From NCBI GenBank assembly GCA_951813545.1, contig OX638352.1, forward strand, positions 2,744,835 through 2,808,834: a stretch of DNA of 64,000 bases, given 5' to 3'. Both the position numbers and the translations under genes were made by a program. The stretch is from an uncultured Poribacteria bacterium (GTDB taxonomy: Bacteria > Poribacteria > WGA-4E > WGA-3G). Numbering within the stretch: position 1 is the stretch's first letter; the number at the start of each line of letters is the position of its first letter. Positions 1-9,499 of the stretch are shown piece after piece. The notes below the pieces were generated by a model. The model searched no databases. It was not told the DNA's origin and saw nothing but the letters and a program-made list of their open reading frames with translations.

Positions 1-3000
1 ACTTGTATCAATGTATGGTTTCAGATCTGTGCCTGCCTCTGTGGAGAAGAGGGAACGTGCCTTGTCAGAGTAAAGGAAACCGAGGTTATATTGCGCAGCG
101 GCTTTCTCTGCCACAGTCGCTTTTTCACTTCCTTTGGTCCGATCAAGTGCTTCAACCGCTTCGGTGATCGCTTCATCCAAACGTCCCAATTCAACATAGA
201 GGGTTGAACGACGAATACCGGCATCAGCTACCATTGAGGCAACACTTGCATTTTCTGAACCGCTATGTTCTCCGATTAGGGTTTGGAAGACTTCCAATGC
301 CTTACTCGGCTGTTGTAGCTGGTCCTGATAAATCAAGCCCATCCGATAGTAGGATTGTGCTTTGACGAGCGTGTCTTCTACCAATTCAATGGCGTTCTGG
401 TAACTCATCAACGCATCCTGATAAGCTTTCAGTTGTTCCTCTTGGGCAAATGCCATTGCAAAGTAGGAACGTCCCTTCATGTCCGCATCATCGGTGTTTT
501 CAATAATATACTGATACTCTTGCACCGCTGCGGCGTGGTCACCGAGAGTCGCGTTGAGCTCAGCGAGGCGTGAGTGTGCTTGGAAGATAAGCGTTTTCCG
601 CGCCTCATCTTCAGTTTGTCCCTCTAATGCCGTGACTTTCTTGAATGCGTCTGCAGCGCCTTGGTTGTTATCTAACCCGAGCAACGCTAAACCGGCAGTG
701 TAATTAGCACTGATACGGTTATTCGCATCGTCAGTTAACGTTTCCACTTTTTCCGCAGCGGCAACAGCATTCTGGAGGCTCAACTGTTTGCTGCCTGCAT
801 CTGTCGCAGCTTGTGCGATTTGATAATGACAGACTGCTGCTTGGTATTGCGCATTCGGCGCGAGTTCGCTATTCGGGAAAGTTTGCACGAAGAAAAGATA
901 CTCCGCGAGTGCCTCATCATAGCGTTTGGCAGTATAGTAGGTGTGACCGATCTTAAGTTGCGAACGGCTACGTGCTTCTTCTGGTGCGCCTGTGTTGTCA
1001 ACGATCCGCTTGAGCGATGCCACGAGCGCATCAACATCAACCTCTTCGCTGCTGTTTTCAATAGCAGTGGCTTTAATCAGGTCGATATGCCCGAGGGTCT
1101 TGAGAATACCCTCATTGTCACTGGAAGCAAATTTTTCACTTGCTTCGTCGGCGAGTTGAAGAATGAGGGGCCATTTTTCGGCATCATTCTGTTTTTGGGC
1201 AACATCACGATAGGCGAGAGCCAAACCGTAATAGGCTTCAACAATATTAGGGCTATTGGCATAATCCGTAATCATGCGTTTGAACGCTGTCGCGGAGGAT
1301 GCTAAAAGCTCCGGATTCTCAGCTGCTTTAGCTGCTTCGTAATAGCAGAGACCGACGAAGTAGAGCGCATCGTCTGCGTATTCACCTGTTGGATTACTAT
1401 CAACGACGGCTCGATACTGAACAGCCGCCTCTTCAAACCGTTTTTCTGCACGGAGTAGGTCAGCAAGTTTGATCTCCGCCAACGAACGGTTGTCAGCATC
1501 GGCAAGTTTGTCTAAGATAGTATTGTAATAGTCAATTGCCCCTTCTTTGTTGCCTTCCTTAACATGGCTGTTGGCGACGAGAAGGAGTGCCCGTTCGTAG
1601 TATTCACTTGTCTCAGGGATGGATGCATAACGGTCACGGGCTTCGACCCAGTCCCCGAGCATTTCATGGGAGAGTGCTTCATTCATAGTACACGCTTCCA
1701 CCTGAGCGACACGTTCACTGAAGTCATCGTAACGTTCTTCGGCGACACCAGGGAGAAAGGCTTCATCATTGAACATGGCGATAGCTTCCCGATACGCGGA
1801 AACAGACTTTTCAAGATAGGCTTGATTGAAGTCCATGCCAGCATCGCCTTCTTGATAGCTTTCAGGTTTGGCAGCTTCGTAGTAGGAACGCCCTTCAAAG
1901 AATTTACCCATCAACTTGACGAGGTGGAATTTCGGTAGCGGACGATAATCCCACAACTTCGCATATTCTTCAGCGGCTTCAACGTACTGCTTGAATTCAG
2001 TGCGTTTGATGTCAGCAAAACGGAGCTGCACCTCTGCAGCGAGGATGTCGAACTCGTTATCGTTCTTGTTCTTCTCAATGAATTCGCGTGCGACTGCTTC
2101 CAACTCTTCCTTCCGTCCGAGATCATTGAGTGCCCAAATCGCGCCGTAGAGCGCGTGGGGCGCAACAGGATCCTGCGGGTAGTTGTCAATAGTTTTCTGG
2201 TACCACTGCAGTGCGAGTTCAAGCGTTGCCATCCCTGCTTCGGTTTCTCCAGCTTTTGTCTGGTTACTACCGAGTTGATAGTACGATTCACCAATCTGAT
2301 AAGAGCAGTACGGAATAAAGTCGGTTTCTTCTTCGTGTTCGTTAATAACACGTTCGTAAGCGACAGTAGCCTCACTCCAATTGTCTAACCGGAAATAACT
2401 ATCAGCAATACCGAGTTTTGATTCAGCGACAAAGTCGCTCTCCGGGTATTCTTCAAGGAGGCTGTTATAGGAAATAATGGCGTTTTCATAGTCGCCTTGG
2501 TCGAAGTAAGTACGCCCAATAGCGGATTGAATTTCTGCTTGGAGCGTGCGGTCAGCGGTGTTTTGGAGTGCCAATTCGTAATTAACGCGTGCGTTGTCAT
2601 AGTCCTTCTGCCGAGCGTAAATCGCGCCTTGGTCGAAGTATGCCGCCGTGACGTATTGGCTTTCTGGGAACTGTGTGATGAAGTTGGTATACCGACCGAT
2701 TGCTTCATCGTCCCTACCGAGCTGGTTCAAGCTGTAAGCGGCTTTATACATCGCTTCGGCTTGCAGATCAGCATAGTTTTTGAATTCCTCTGTCGCGATC
2801 TTATCAAATTCCTGATACGCCTGCTCATAGTTGGATTCATTAAGGAAGGACTGCGCGATCAAGTGCTGCGCATCATCCTTAAAATCGGAATTTGGAAAAC
2901 CATCAAGAACAGCTTTGAATGCCTGTCTGGAGTCTTCGTAGTTCTGCAGTTTATAGTTGAGCTGCCCGATAGCATACCAAGCGTTTTCAACGAAAAGGCT

Positions 3001-3456
3001 GTTCGGGAAGTTCTCAATGAGCTGCATAAATTTCGGCTCAGCCAGTTCAAACTGTTCAGTCCGATAGAGGATGTGTCCCCAAAGGTAGGTCAACCCCTCT
3101 TGGTGTTTCGGAATAGTTGCTGTGGGTGCGACCTTTTCAATGTATTCAATCGCCCTGTCGTAGTGATTGACATCACCTGATTGTTCGGCGAGTCGGGAGT
3201 AACTAACTGCGATCTTATAATTAGCGAGGGTCGGGAAATCCTTGTCAATAACTTCGGTTTTCACACCACGCTTTGTTGATTCTTCGAGCGCCTCGGTGTA
3301 CTTGTCAATTGCGCCCTCGAAATCCGCTTGTCCATACAAGTCTTCAGCGGATTGGAAGAGTTGTTCCACCTTTTTGGAACTTCCCATCATAAAGGGTGAA
3401 AGGAGCGCAACTACTAAGGCGAGGCCGCCAATAATGCCCAAAATCCTTGGGTTCAT
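1..3456 (-). CDS. Giant tetratricopeptide-repeat protein, C-terminus beyond left edge
   Basis: The frame opened by the ATG at 3456 stays open to base 1, giving at least 1152 residues without a stop. The start has an AGGAG ribosome site 6-7 bases upstream. The N-terminus MNPRILGIIGGLALVVALLS is a signal anchor or uncleaved signal peptide, so the protein is probably held at the membrane facing the periplasm. The rest is a long run of TPR helices with the usual A-x-x-Y and YY-x-x-G patterns (for example AIGRTYFDQGDYENAI, QYQAAVCHYQIAQAA). TPR solenoids are protein-interaction scaffolds; the partner cannot be read here. It lies 247 bases downstream of the anti-sigma gene on the same strand. The product class is certain; the specific role is unknown. 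Confidence 0.88.
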   Translation of the reverse strand, partial: MNPRILGIIGGLALVVALLSPFMMGSSKKVEQLFQSAEDLYGQADFEGAIDKYTEALEESTKRGVKTEVIDKDFPTLANYKIAVSYSRLAEQSGDVNHYDRAIEYIEKVAPTATIPKHQEGLTYLWGHILYRTEQFELAEPKFMQLIENFPNSLFVENAWYAIGQLNYKLQNYEDSRQAFKAVLDGFPNSDFKDDAQHLIAQSFLNESNYEQAYQEFDKIATEEFKNYADLQAEAMYKAAYSLNQLGRDDEAIGRYTNFITQFPESQYVTAAYFDQGAIYARQKDYDNARVNYELALQNTADRTLQAEIQSAIGRTYFDQGDYENAIISYNSLLEEYPESDFVAESKLGIADSYFRLDNWSEATVAYERVINEHEEETDFIPYCSYQIGESYYQLGSNQTKAGETEAGMATLELALQWYQKTIDNYPQDPVAPHALYGAIWALNDLGRKEELEAVAREFIEKNKNDNEFDILAAEVQLRFADIKRTEFKQYVEAAEEYAKLWDYRPLPKFHLVKLMGKFFEGRSYYEAAKPESYQEGDAGMDFNQAYLEKSVSAYREAIAMFNDEAFLPGVAEERYDDFSERVAQVEACTMNEALSHEMLGDWVEARDRYASIPETSEYYERALLLVANSHVKEGNKEGAIDYYNTILDKLADADNRSLAEIKLADLLRAEKRFEEAAVQYRAVVDSNPTGEYADDALYFVGLCYYEAAKAAENPELLASSATAFKRMITDYANSPNIVEAYYGLALAYRDVAQKQNDAEKWPLILQLADEASEKFASSDNEGILKTLGHIDLIKATAIENSSEEVDVDALVASLKRIVDNTGAPEEARSRSQLKIGHTYYTAKRYDEALAEYLFFVQTFPNSELAPNAQYQAAVCHYQIAQAATDAGSKQLSLQNAVAAAEKVETLTDDANNRISANYTAGLALLGLDNNQGAADAFKKVTALEGQTEDEARKTLIFQAHSRLAELNATLGDHAAAVQEYQYIIENTDDADMKGRSYFAMAFAQEEQLKAYQDALMSYQNAIELVEDTLVKAQSYYRMGLIYQDQLQQPSKALEVFQTLIGEHSGSENASVASMVADAGIRRSTLYVELGRLDEAITEAVEALDRTKGSEKATVAEKAAAQYNLGFLYSDKARSLFSTEAGTDLKPYIDTS

Positions 3457-3600
3457 TCGTATTCTCCTTGTTTACGTCGCGCGCTGAAAGCACGCTCACG
3501 AGATTAAATACTGAAATTAACTTCAAACACTTTTCGATGAAATCTTTAATTATCAACTTTACTATAATGTGAGTTTGCTAAAAACGAGACTTCGCGCGTC

Positions 3601-3639
3601 TCGTAGGGGTTAGGTGACCGAGAAGAAATACCCCTACGA
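3601..3639. repeat. 10-bp perfect inverted repeat in intergenic region
   Basis: TCGTAGGGGT (3601-3610) and ACCCCTACGA (3630-3639) are perfect reverse complements around a 19-base loop, next to a second hairpin CGAGAC/GTCTCG (3585-3603). Outside them GTGAGTTTG (about 3570-3578) and CAAACTCAC (about 3674-3682) form an outer inverted pair, so the whole 3570-3682 segment may be a small palindromic element. The rest of the gap between the TPR and anti-sigma genes shows nothing else. Confidence 0.5.
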
Positions 3640-3703
3640 AAATGTCCATATATCTTTAGGATTTGCTATATATCAAACTCACGTTTACTATACTAACGCC
3701 TGT

Positions 3704-4687
3704 TTATAACTCTCTCGAATCGTAGACTTCCGAAATGGACAATATTTCCGGCGACACATCTAACAGTTTTTGTGAGAAACCTTTAAATCCGCTCCTCTTT
3801 CGTTCATATTGTTGGGGCGCGTGTTGTCCTGCATCAATACCTTTCAACAAGAGCAATGCATATCTGCTGTCGGTTAGCACATCACGACTGTTGAACGCTT
3901 CCTGTGCCGGAAGTTCGGCATAAGCAAGCAATTCGGAGTCAATGTCTAACGCGACGCTCGGTACTGCTTCGGAATCATTCTCGCGGAGTGTGGTGAAGAT
4001 GTACCCTTCCGTCATCGGTTCATCGGTGAATTGCCAAACGTCCGAGTTTGAATCAACAGCAGGGGTTTCTGTCGTACGTCCACTACTGACATTTAGACGG
4101 ATGTCTGTGGGTTTAGCGACAGTCTTATCCTGTTTAATAGCAAGCATTGCAGTGGGCTGGACTGTGGCAGATGGGTTGCCGGAGAAAAATCGAATTTTCG
4201 CTGCCGTGTACAAGCGTCCAATCAGGTGCTCTCCGTTATCGTTTGGTGAAACCTGATGGAGTAGGAGCGGCGCGACAACCAACATCGTCATTGTTAACGC
4301 GAGAATATAATACGAAAAAGCGTGCCGTCTTATGGACAGGAACCCGCTGAGACGGTGTCGCTCAATGCGTCTGTGGACTTGGGTAAACAGATGCCACCCA
4401 AGACGAGTCAAGACTGCGTAGAACCGCTGGTGGAGTGTTGTTGGCGCACTCTGTTCAATGCGTTGCTGGAGTTGCGTTGTAAACCGGGCATAGTAGGTGT
4501 CAGATGCTTCCGGTTCAACGTAGAAGTTTTTGAGGAGGTGGTTCGTCTTTCTCAGATCGACGACTTCCTGTTTGCAAGAGCGACAGGAACGAAGATGCAA
4601 AGCGACATCGGTGGTCTGCCGTTCGGAAAGCGTCCCATCTATATAGTCAGATAAAAGGCGTTCTATTTTGTCACACTTCGATCTCAT
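3704..4687 (-). CDS. Anti-sigma factor with zinc-finger (ZAS) domain and one membrane segment
   Basis: The N-terminus carries the ZAS pattern of anti-sigma factors: Cys5 followed by the H-x3-C-x2-C motif in LHLRSCRSC, which binds zinc and clamps the sigma factor. A single transmembrane helix (YYILALTMTMLVVAPLLL, roughly residue 130-150) separates it from an extracytoplasmic C-terminal half with no recognised domain. It follows the ECF sigma gene by 83 bases on the same strand, the classic sigma/anti-sigma pair. An ATG six codons upstream (4705) is possible, but the ATG at 4687 has GGAGA about 7 bases upstream and gives the usual ZAS N-terminus. The inducing signal is not visible. Confidence 0.82.
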   Translation of the reverse strand: MRSKCDKIERLLSDYIDGTLSERQTTDVALHLRSCRSCKQEVVDLRKTNHLLKNFYVEPEASDTYYARFTTQLQQRIEQSAPTTLHQRFYAVLTRLGWHLFTQVHRRIERHRLSGFLSIRRHAFSYYILALTMTMLVVAPLLLHQVSPNDNGEHLIGRLYTAAKIRFFSGNPSATVQPTAMLAIKQDKTVAKPTDIRLNVSSGRTTETPAVDSNSDVWQFTDEPMTEGYIFTTLRENDSEAVPSVALDIDSELLAYAELPAQEAFNSRDVLTDSRYALLLLKGIDAGQHAPQQYERKRSGFKGFSQKLLDVSPEILSISEVYDSREL

Positions 4688-4770
4688 TGGTATTCTCCAC
4701 GACATCGCGTGCTTTCACACGTCTATAACCAATTTCAGTCGTTGAAATCTATCTTTCAGCCGAAATCTGC

Positions 4771-5352
4771 CTAAACGTTACTCGCATCGACATACGGTTT
4801 GAGTAAAGTTCGTAGCTTTTTGCGTGCATAGTGCAAACGCGAACGGACTGTCCCTTCGGAGCAATTAAGAATTGAGGCGATCTCTGCATGTGTTAAACCT
4901 TCAAATTCATGAAGAATGACAACTGTCCGATGCTTAAGTGAGAGACTATTGACCGCCTTTGTGACATAGTGTCGAAGCTCAGCCTTTTCAGCGTGAACAT
5001 GCGGATCACTAGCCGTCTGGGCTTGGTATCGTGTAGTCGTCTCGTATTCACCTTCTGCTGCTTCAAATGCAGATTCTCGCCGCCGTTCCCGACGTTTGAC
5101 AAAGTTCAATGCCTCGTTGACTGCTATTCGATAGAGCCACGTCTCAAAAGCCGCATCTTTCTGGAACGTCCGAATCGAGCGGTATACTTTGATAAAGGTC
5201 TCCTGCATGACATCGTCAGCATCGGCGTGGTTTTTGGTAATCTGCATCGCGAGGCGATACACCATTCGTTTATATTTTTCTACCAAAGGTGCCAAGGCTG
5301 TCTCGTCGCCTTCACAGAGATCGGCAATGAGCAAGGCTTCAGTTCTTTCCAC
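4771..5352 (-). CDS. RNA polymerase ECF sigma factor (SigE/RpoE-like)
   Basis: The 193-residue product has the two ECF domains: region 2 (about residues 22-63, with DADDVMQETFIKVYRSI for -10 recognition) and region 4 (about 135-180, with the helix-turn-helix LTHAEIASILNCSEGTVRSR for -35 recognition). Length is typical for ECF sigmas. It directs core RNA polymerase to a stress regulon and should be held inactive by the downstream membrane anti-sigma. The regulon is not predictable from this window; the gene itself has a housekeeping-type promoter at 5503-5532. Confidence 0.93.
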   Translation of the reverse strand: MERTEALLIADLCEGDETALAPLVEKYKRMVYRLAMQITKNHADADDVMQETFIKVYRSIRTFQKDAAFETWLYRIAVNEALNFVKRRERRRESAFEAAEGEYETTTRYQAQTASDPHVHAEKAELRHYVTKAVNSLSLKHRTVVILHEFEGLTHAEIASILNCSEGTVRSRLHYARKKLRTLLKPYVDASNV

Positions 5353-5502
5353 CGAACTTTATCTCCTTCAGGTTTCTGACTGATTGATTGGTTAGACAAC
5401 GCCTTTTCAAAAACTGTTCAAAAAAAATAACAGGTATTTCTTGTAAGAGCGAGTTTTACTTGCTCTTCATGTTAATTCTATATTATGAGGACAACTTGAG
5501 TT

Positions 5503-5532
5503 ATTATAGCATTAATCCAAAAATTGTGTAAA
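5503..5532 (-). promoter_or_regulatory. Predicted sigma-70 promoter of the ECF sigma gene
   Basis: On the minus strand TTTACA (5527-5532) and TATAAT (5503-5508) are separated by 18 bases, about 150 bases upstream of the sigma factor start. Confidence 0.5.
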
Positions 5533-5563
5533 CAAAAAACGTAGCGCGCCTCGAATGGAACAG

Positions 5564-5600
5564 AAAAAGGGCAACGTATTGAAAATACGCTGCCCTTTTT
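5564..5600 (-). terminator. Rho-independent terminator of the Ig-like lipoprotein gene
   Basis: AAAAAGGGCA and TGCCCTTTTT flank an inner CGTATT/AATACG pairing, giving a stem with A-tract and T-tract ends, 19 bases past the lipoprotein stop codon. The symmetry means it could also stop transcription from the other side. Confidence 0.85.
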
Positions 5601-5618
5601 ATCGAAATAGCCTCGAAT

Positions 5619-6278
5619 TTACTCTTTACCCTTGGTTACAAAGGTTACGCTGACCTTAGTCTCGTTACCGGCAGCGTCTTTGACTGTGCCTGCGATAACA
5701 TAGGTCGTTTCGTTGCCGATCTCTTTACCTGCGACAGACTCGAGCGTTCCTGTGGTGCCTTCGACTTTTCCAAGCCAGCCGACATCATCGCCGCCTTCAG
5801 TCTGCAGGGCAATGTTACCGGTAACATCTTCACTGAAGGTAATCTCGATGCCATCGGTGTTAAGAGGTTCAGGATCAACATCCTTGTCGCCGTCTTTGAC
5901 AGTTCCACCAGTGACTGTGGGTTCCTGAGTATCCGGTGCGGTGACCGTATAGTTGAGGGTCGTGCTTCCGCCGCCATTTGTCCAGCTAACGTTGAGGGTG
6001 AGAGGCCCAGGTGTGAAGGGACCCGCGACTGTACGCGACTTCCCAGCACCCGAAACAACACCAGCCGGACTCACCGTTACATCGCCCGGGTCGTTGTCAA
6101 AGTTCAGCGTGATAGAGCCGTTTGCTGCAATTTCTCCGCCAGCTGGCGTTGCGCTTGTGAAAGCGGCATCTGCAGGTGCGTCTCCGTCTCCATCATCATC
6201 GCCACCACAGCCGACTATCAGCGAGAGGGCGAACAAGCCTGCCAGTAATAAAGCGAAGGTTCTAAACAATTTTGTCAT
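5619..6278 (-). CDS. Secreted lipoprotein with Ig-like domains
   Basis: The 219-residue product starts with a lipoprotein signal peptide ending in the lipobox LIVGCGG, so Cys24 should be lipidated by Lgt (also encoded here). An acidic Gly/Asp linker follows. Residues about 40-110 form a beta-rich Ig-like unit and residues about 118-215 resemble the SbsA/Big_5 Ig-like domain (VDPEPLNTDGIEITFSEDVT and a C-terminal AGTVKDAAGN signature). Such domains are structural or adhesive parts of cell-surface proteins. An SD-like GGAG lies just upstream of the start. It is monocistronic, with its own terminator. Confidence 0.8.
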   Translation of the reverse strand: MTKLFRTFALLLAGLFALSLIVGCGGDDDGDGDAPADAAFTSATPAGGEIAANGSITLNFDNDPGDVTVSPAGVVSGAGKSRTVAGPFTPGPLTLNVSWTNGGGSTTLNYTVTAPDTQEPTVTGGTVKDGDKDVDPEPLNTDGIEITFSEDVTGNIALQTEGGDDVGWLGKVEGTTGTLESVAGKEIGNETTYVIAGTVKDAAGNETKVSVTFVTKGKE

Positions 6279-6892
6279 TAGAGTTAACTCCTTAAATTGT
6301 AAAGTTTATCAAAATACACCCCTTAGATAGGGTGTCCTAAAACTTTCGGTCCTTCCCCATAGACGCTCGCGAAAGCACTTGGGAAAGTCGGTCCAATTAC
6401 GCTGTTGCTTGTACAATTCAACAACGTCCTTGAAAACCTATGGTCATATTCTCGTTAAGTCAAGTAACATAGGGCTATTTCGTTTGTTGTTCTCTCCGCA
6501 GTGCGTAAAGAACAAACCGACACGTTGAGAACAGAATTTCGCGAGGGCGGTTAACAGAATAAAACACCATTGGATTGTTGTACCCCTCGCCCGAAAGTCA
6601 ATATCTAAACGAGTACCTCAAAGTTTAGCAAAAATTGCAAACTTTGTAAAGGTAAAATACGAATTTTCCCAAAATTATACAAAAGTTAGTCTCTTTTGTC
6701 AAGAGAAAACTTCATTTTAACGTAAATTTACCACAATTGTAAACGATGTCAAGAAAAAAATGGTACACGTAATAGAGAAATCAAGTTTAAGGACATTATA
6801 TAGTATACCACAAACCGAAAAAAAAAGCAATTTTTTTTGTTAGCAGTCGGCTATCGGCAGTCGGCTGTCAGTATACTGACTACCGATTGCTA
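6279..6892. other. Gene-free region upstream of the lipoprotein gene
   Basis: No coding frame was found in these 614 bases. On the minus strand there is a small hairpin (ACACCC/GGGTGT near 6316-6335) just before the lipoprotein start and a longer pairing GCGAGGG/CCCTCGC near 6550-6600, so a structured leader is possible. The 6838-6890 end carries the CTGACAGCCGATAGC-type short repeat that recurs at many gene borders in this window. Confidence 0.4.
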
Positions 6893-7252
6893 TTAACTAT
6901 CGGCTCTAATACTCCTGAGTAAAGAAGTTAGCATCTTCTTTACACGAACGATTGCATCAGTTAGTTCAAGATATTGACTTGCGTTGATGTATTTAAGGTC
7001 GCGGGCAAGAAGAACGAGATACTCCGTTTCACTTGCTGAACCCATAGCTATCTGAAGAAAACGGGCGAAGTCCGCGGAACTTCCTCTTCCACAACTCTCG
7101 GCGATGTTTGTCGGAATCGATGCACAAGCGCGACGGATTTGGCTTGTAAGTCCATACACCTCTTCACGAGGGAATTGGGACGTTAACTCTTATACCCTCA
7201 ACGTTAAACCATGAGATTTTTCCCACACCTGTAACCTCTTGAAATCCCGCAT
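6893..7252 (-). pseudogene. Four-helix-bundle (23S rRNA intervening-sequence) protein, interrupted by TAA
   Basis: From an ATG at 7252 with AAGGA upstream the frame reads MRDFKRLQVWEKSHGLTLRV, then TAA (7190-7192), then ELTSQFPREEVYGLTSQI and on to 6893. This family (PF05635) normally continues V-Y-x-L-T-x-x-F-P-x-E-E-x-Y-G-L-T-S-Q, so the stop sits exactly where a Tyr codon (TAT or TAC) belongs. A single base change explains it. A GTG at 7159 could restart an 88-residue protein lacking helix 1. Function of the family is unclear; some members are encoded in rRNA insertions. Confidence 0.8.
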
Positions 7253-7303
7253 ATTTTCCTTCCACATACTGAAGGCTGATAGCCGACAGCCGATGGCTAA
7301 TCG

Positions 7304-8263
7304 CTAATTTTCAAACAACCCCATCTGTTCACTTGCTGCACCACTCGCATACGTTTCGAGGCGTTCTGGGTGTGTTAGCATATCAATGACTTTGTCGATT
7401 TCTGTCGGTGTGAAGGGGAACGCGCCTGTCCTTATCAACTCTTGGGGTCCCTCGCGCTGGGGGTGCTGCGTATTCCATCGACAGGCGAGAACGGATCTGT
7501 CCTGACGTTGGGCATACCGCGCCGTATGCATCGCACCACCAGTCTTTCGAGCCTCAATCACAATTGTTGCTATAGAGAGTCCACTGATAATACGATTTCT
7601 CTGCACGAGATTGGCGGGCGATGGTGCTGTCGGGAACGGATGCTCCGAAAATAGACACCCGTGCTCACAGATTTCCGTAGCGAGGTGATTGTTTCGTTTC
7701 GGGTAGACAGAAGAGATATCTGTGCCGATGACACCAATCGTTTTGCCCATACCGGCGAGCGCGCCGGAGTGTGCATACGTATCAATGCCGGATGCAAGCC
7801 CGCTGACGACGGTAAATCCGGCGAGCACAAGCTGTGTGGCGAGCGAGAGCGTCAACTCAATCCCCTCTATGCTCGGATTTTGACTCCCTACGATTGAAAC
7901 GCATTGATCGTTGATTTCGGTCAACGCGCCGACGCTGCAAAGAATTCCGGGCGCATCAGGAAGGTTTTTCAACTGCGGTGGGTAGGCTGGATCTTCGAGG
8001 CACATCACCCTCACGTTCTGGTCTTTGAGTGTGTCAAGTTTTTCGCGGAATGTCGGAAAGTTGCCTGATACCGTAAGGATCCGCGACGCAAGCACTGGGT
8101 TGAAGGAGGGCAGTCGTGCGATTTCAGGGAGTTCCGCTTCAAAAATCGCCTGCGCGCTGCCGAAGCGTGTTATCAACCGTTTGAGCCGGACACTACCAAG
8201 CCCTTCAACGGAGGCGAGTGCCAGCCAATATTCAAGAGGCGTTTTCTTTTTTGGGTGTGTCAT
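7304..8263 (-). CDS. dprA: DNA-processing protein DprA (Smf)
   Basis: The 319-residue product has a helix-hairpin-like N-terminus (VEGLGSVRLKRLITRFG) followed by the Rossmann DprA domain. Family signatures are present: VSGLASGIDTYAHSGAL, the G-x-D-x-x-YP-x-x-N segment (IGTDISSVYPKRNNHLA) and NLVQRNRIISGLS. DprA loads RecA onto incoming single-stranded DNA during natural transformation in the cytoplasm. The C-terminal winged-helix of some members is missing or reduced; the protein ends soon after the Rossmann fold. It has its own promoter (8308-8337) divergent from livG. Confidence 0.92.
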   Translation of the reverse strand: MTHPKKKTPLEYWLALASVEGLGSVRLKRLITRFGSAQAIFEAELPEIARLPSFNPVLASRILTVSGNFPTFREKLDTLKDQNVRVMCLEDPAYPPQLKNLPDAPGILCSVGALTEINDQCVSIVGSQNPSIEGIELTLSLATQLVLAGFTVVSGLASGIDTYAHSGALAGMGKTIGVIGTDISSVYPKRNNHLATEICEHGCLFSEHPFPTAPSPANLVQRNRIISGLSIATIVIEARKTGGAMHTARYAQRQDRSVLACRWNTQHPQREGPQELIRTGAFPFTPTEIDKVIDMLTHPERLETYASGAASEQMGLFEN

Positions 8264-8307
8264 GTAGGTCTACATTTCCAGAAGGTGGTTTCTTTATACC
8301 TTAATAT

Positions 8308-8337
8308 ATAATAGCATAGCATTGGCATGGATGTCAA
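8308..8337 (-). promoter_or_regulatory. Predicted sigma-70 promoter of dprA
   Basis: Minus-strand TTGACA (8332-8337), 18-base spacer, TATTAT (8308-8313), 45 bases upstream of the dprA start codon. Confidence 0.6.
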
Positions 8338-8503
8338 ATTCTCGATGTGCTTTAAAAATTTTGCAGGCTCCAGTGGGATTGGAAATGCAGATCGCATTTG
8401 GGCGAGTACGCTGCGAGACCGCATCTACTGGCTCCTGAGGAGGTCTCGGTTGGGAGATCGCTCCTACGGGGGGAGTTATCCCAAATCTCCAAAAAAAACA
8501 GAT

Positions 8504-8532
8504 TGACATCGTCCCTTAATTTAAGGTATACT
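8504..8532 (+). promoter_or_regulatory. Predicted sigma-70 promoter of livG
   Basis: TTGACA (8504-8509), 17-base spacer, TATACT (8527-8532); predicted transcript start near 8540, leaving a short leader with the GAGGAGAGG ribosome site. Confidence 0.75.
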
Positions 8533-8563
8533 TTAAAACAGAGAATTGAATGAGGAGAGGAAA

Positions 8564-9343
8564 ATGGAGAATACCTCCATACGCTTGCTTTCAACAAACG
8601 GGCTCTGTAGGCATTACGGCGGTGTCATTGCATTGTCTGAGGTGACGATGGCGGTGCATCCCGGACAGATTTTCAGTTTGATCGGACCCAACGGTGCCGG
8701 TAAGACGACGCTCTTTAACTGCGTCACGGGACTGGATAAGCCGACATTCGGCACCGTTGACTACTTAGGGAAATCCATCACTGGGTTCCGACCGGACGAA
8801 GTCACGGCACTCGGCATTGGCAGGACTTTTCAGAATATACGGCTCTTCGCAGAACTCACCGTCCTTGACAATGTCAAGATCGGCAGACACCCTCGCACTA
8901 ACAGCACATTCATCGGTGCTGTCTTTCGTACGCATCGGCAGAAAAGCGAGGAAGCAGCAATCGCTGCACATGCACACGAGATGCTGGAATTCGTCGGGTT
9001 AGGCGACATTAGCGACCAAACTGCGGGGAACCTCTCCTATGGTGACCAACGACGTGTCGAAATCGCGAGAGCCTTAGCGACCGAACCCAAACTCCTTCTT
9101 CTCGACGAACCCGCCGCTGGAATGAACCCACAAGAAACACAGGAACTTATCGAACTCATCTATGCTATACGAGAGCAGGGTGTCACTGTGCTCCTCATTG
9201 AGCACGACGTGAAGCTGGTGATGCAAATCTCAGATTGGGTTACAGTGCTCGACCACGGTGAGAAAATCAGTGAAGGGGAACCGGCAGACGTACAGAACGA
9301 TGAACGCGTCATTGAGGCATATTTGGGAGCGGCGGAAGAGTAG
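8564..9343 (+). CDS. livG: Branched-chain amino-acid ABC transporter ATP-binding protein LivG
   Basis: The product is a 259-residue ABC ATPase with Walker A GPNGAGKTT, signature LSYGDQRRVEIARAL, Walker B LLLLDEPAAGMNP and the H-loop of LLIEHDVKLVMQ. The GMNP following Walker B and the length fit the LivG branch, which energises uptake of leucine, isoleucine, valine or related amides at the inner membrane. The start at 8564 is chosen over an in-frame TTG at 8546 because GAGGAGAGG lies directly before it. LivH, LivM and the binding protein are not in the window, so substrate is inferred from the family only. Confidence 0.9.
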   Translation: MENTSIRLLSTNGLCRHYGGVIALSEVTMAVHPGQIFSLIGPNGAGKTTLFNCVTGLDKPTFGTVDYLGKSITGFRPDEVTALGIGRTFQNIRLFAELTVLDNVKIGRHPRTNSTFIGAVFRTHRQKSEEAAIAAHAHEMLEFVGLGDISDQTAGNLSYGDQRRVEIARALATEPKLLLLDEPAAGMNPQETQELIELIYAIREQGVTVLLIEHDVKLVMQISDWVTVLDHGEKISEGEPADVQNDERVIEAYLGAAEE

Positions 9344-9374
9344 CCATCAGCGGCAGGCAGCAAAGAGGTTTGTA

Positions 9375-9493
9375 GCCCCGTAGGGGCGACATCTGTGTAG
9401 AAATGTGTTCATCAATATCTTTAGCCCCGTAGGGGTGACATCTGTTGGATGTACACGTAAAAGAGAGTCGGGATTCGGAGATCCCTCCTACAG
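9375..9493. repeat. Palindromic repeats between livG and livF
   Basis: Two copies of the GCCCCGTAGGGG(C/T)GACATCTG type palindrome (about 9375-9405 and 9423-9445) are followed by one GTCGGGATTCGGAGATCCC repeat (about 9470-9492) of the kind that surrounds the first RAYT gene. The last copy ends 7 bases before the livF start. Confidence 0.8.
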
Positions 9494-9499
9494 AAAACA

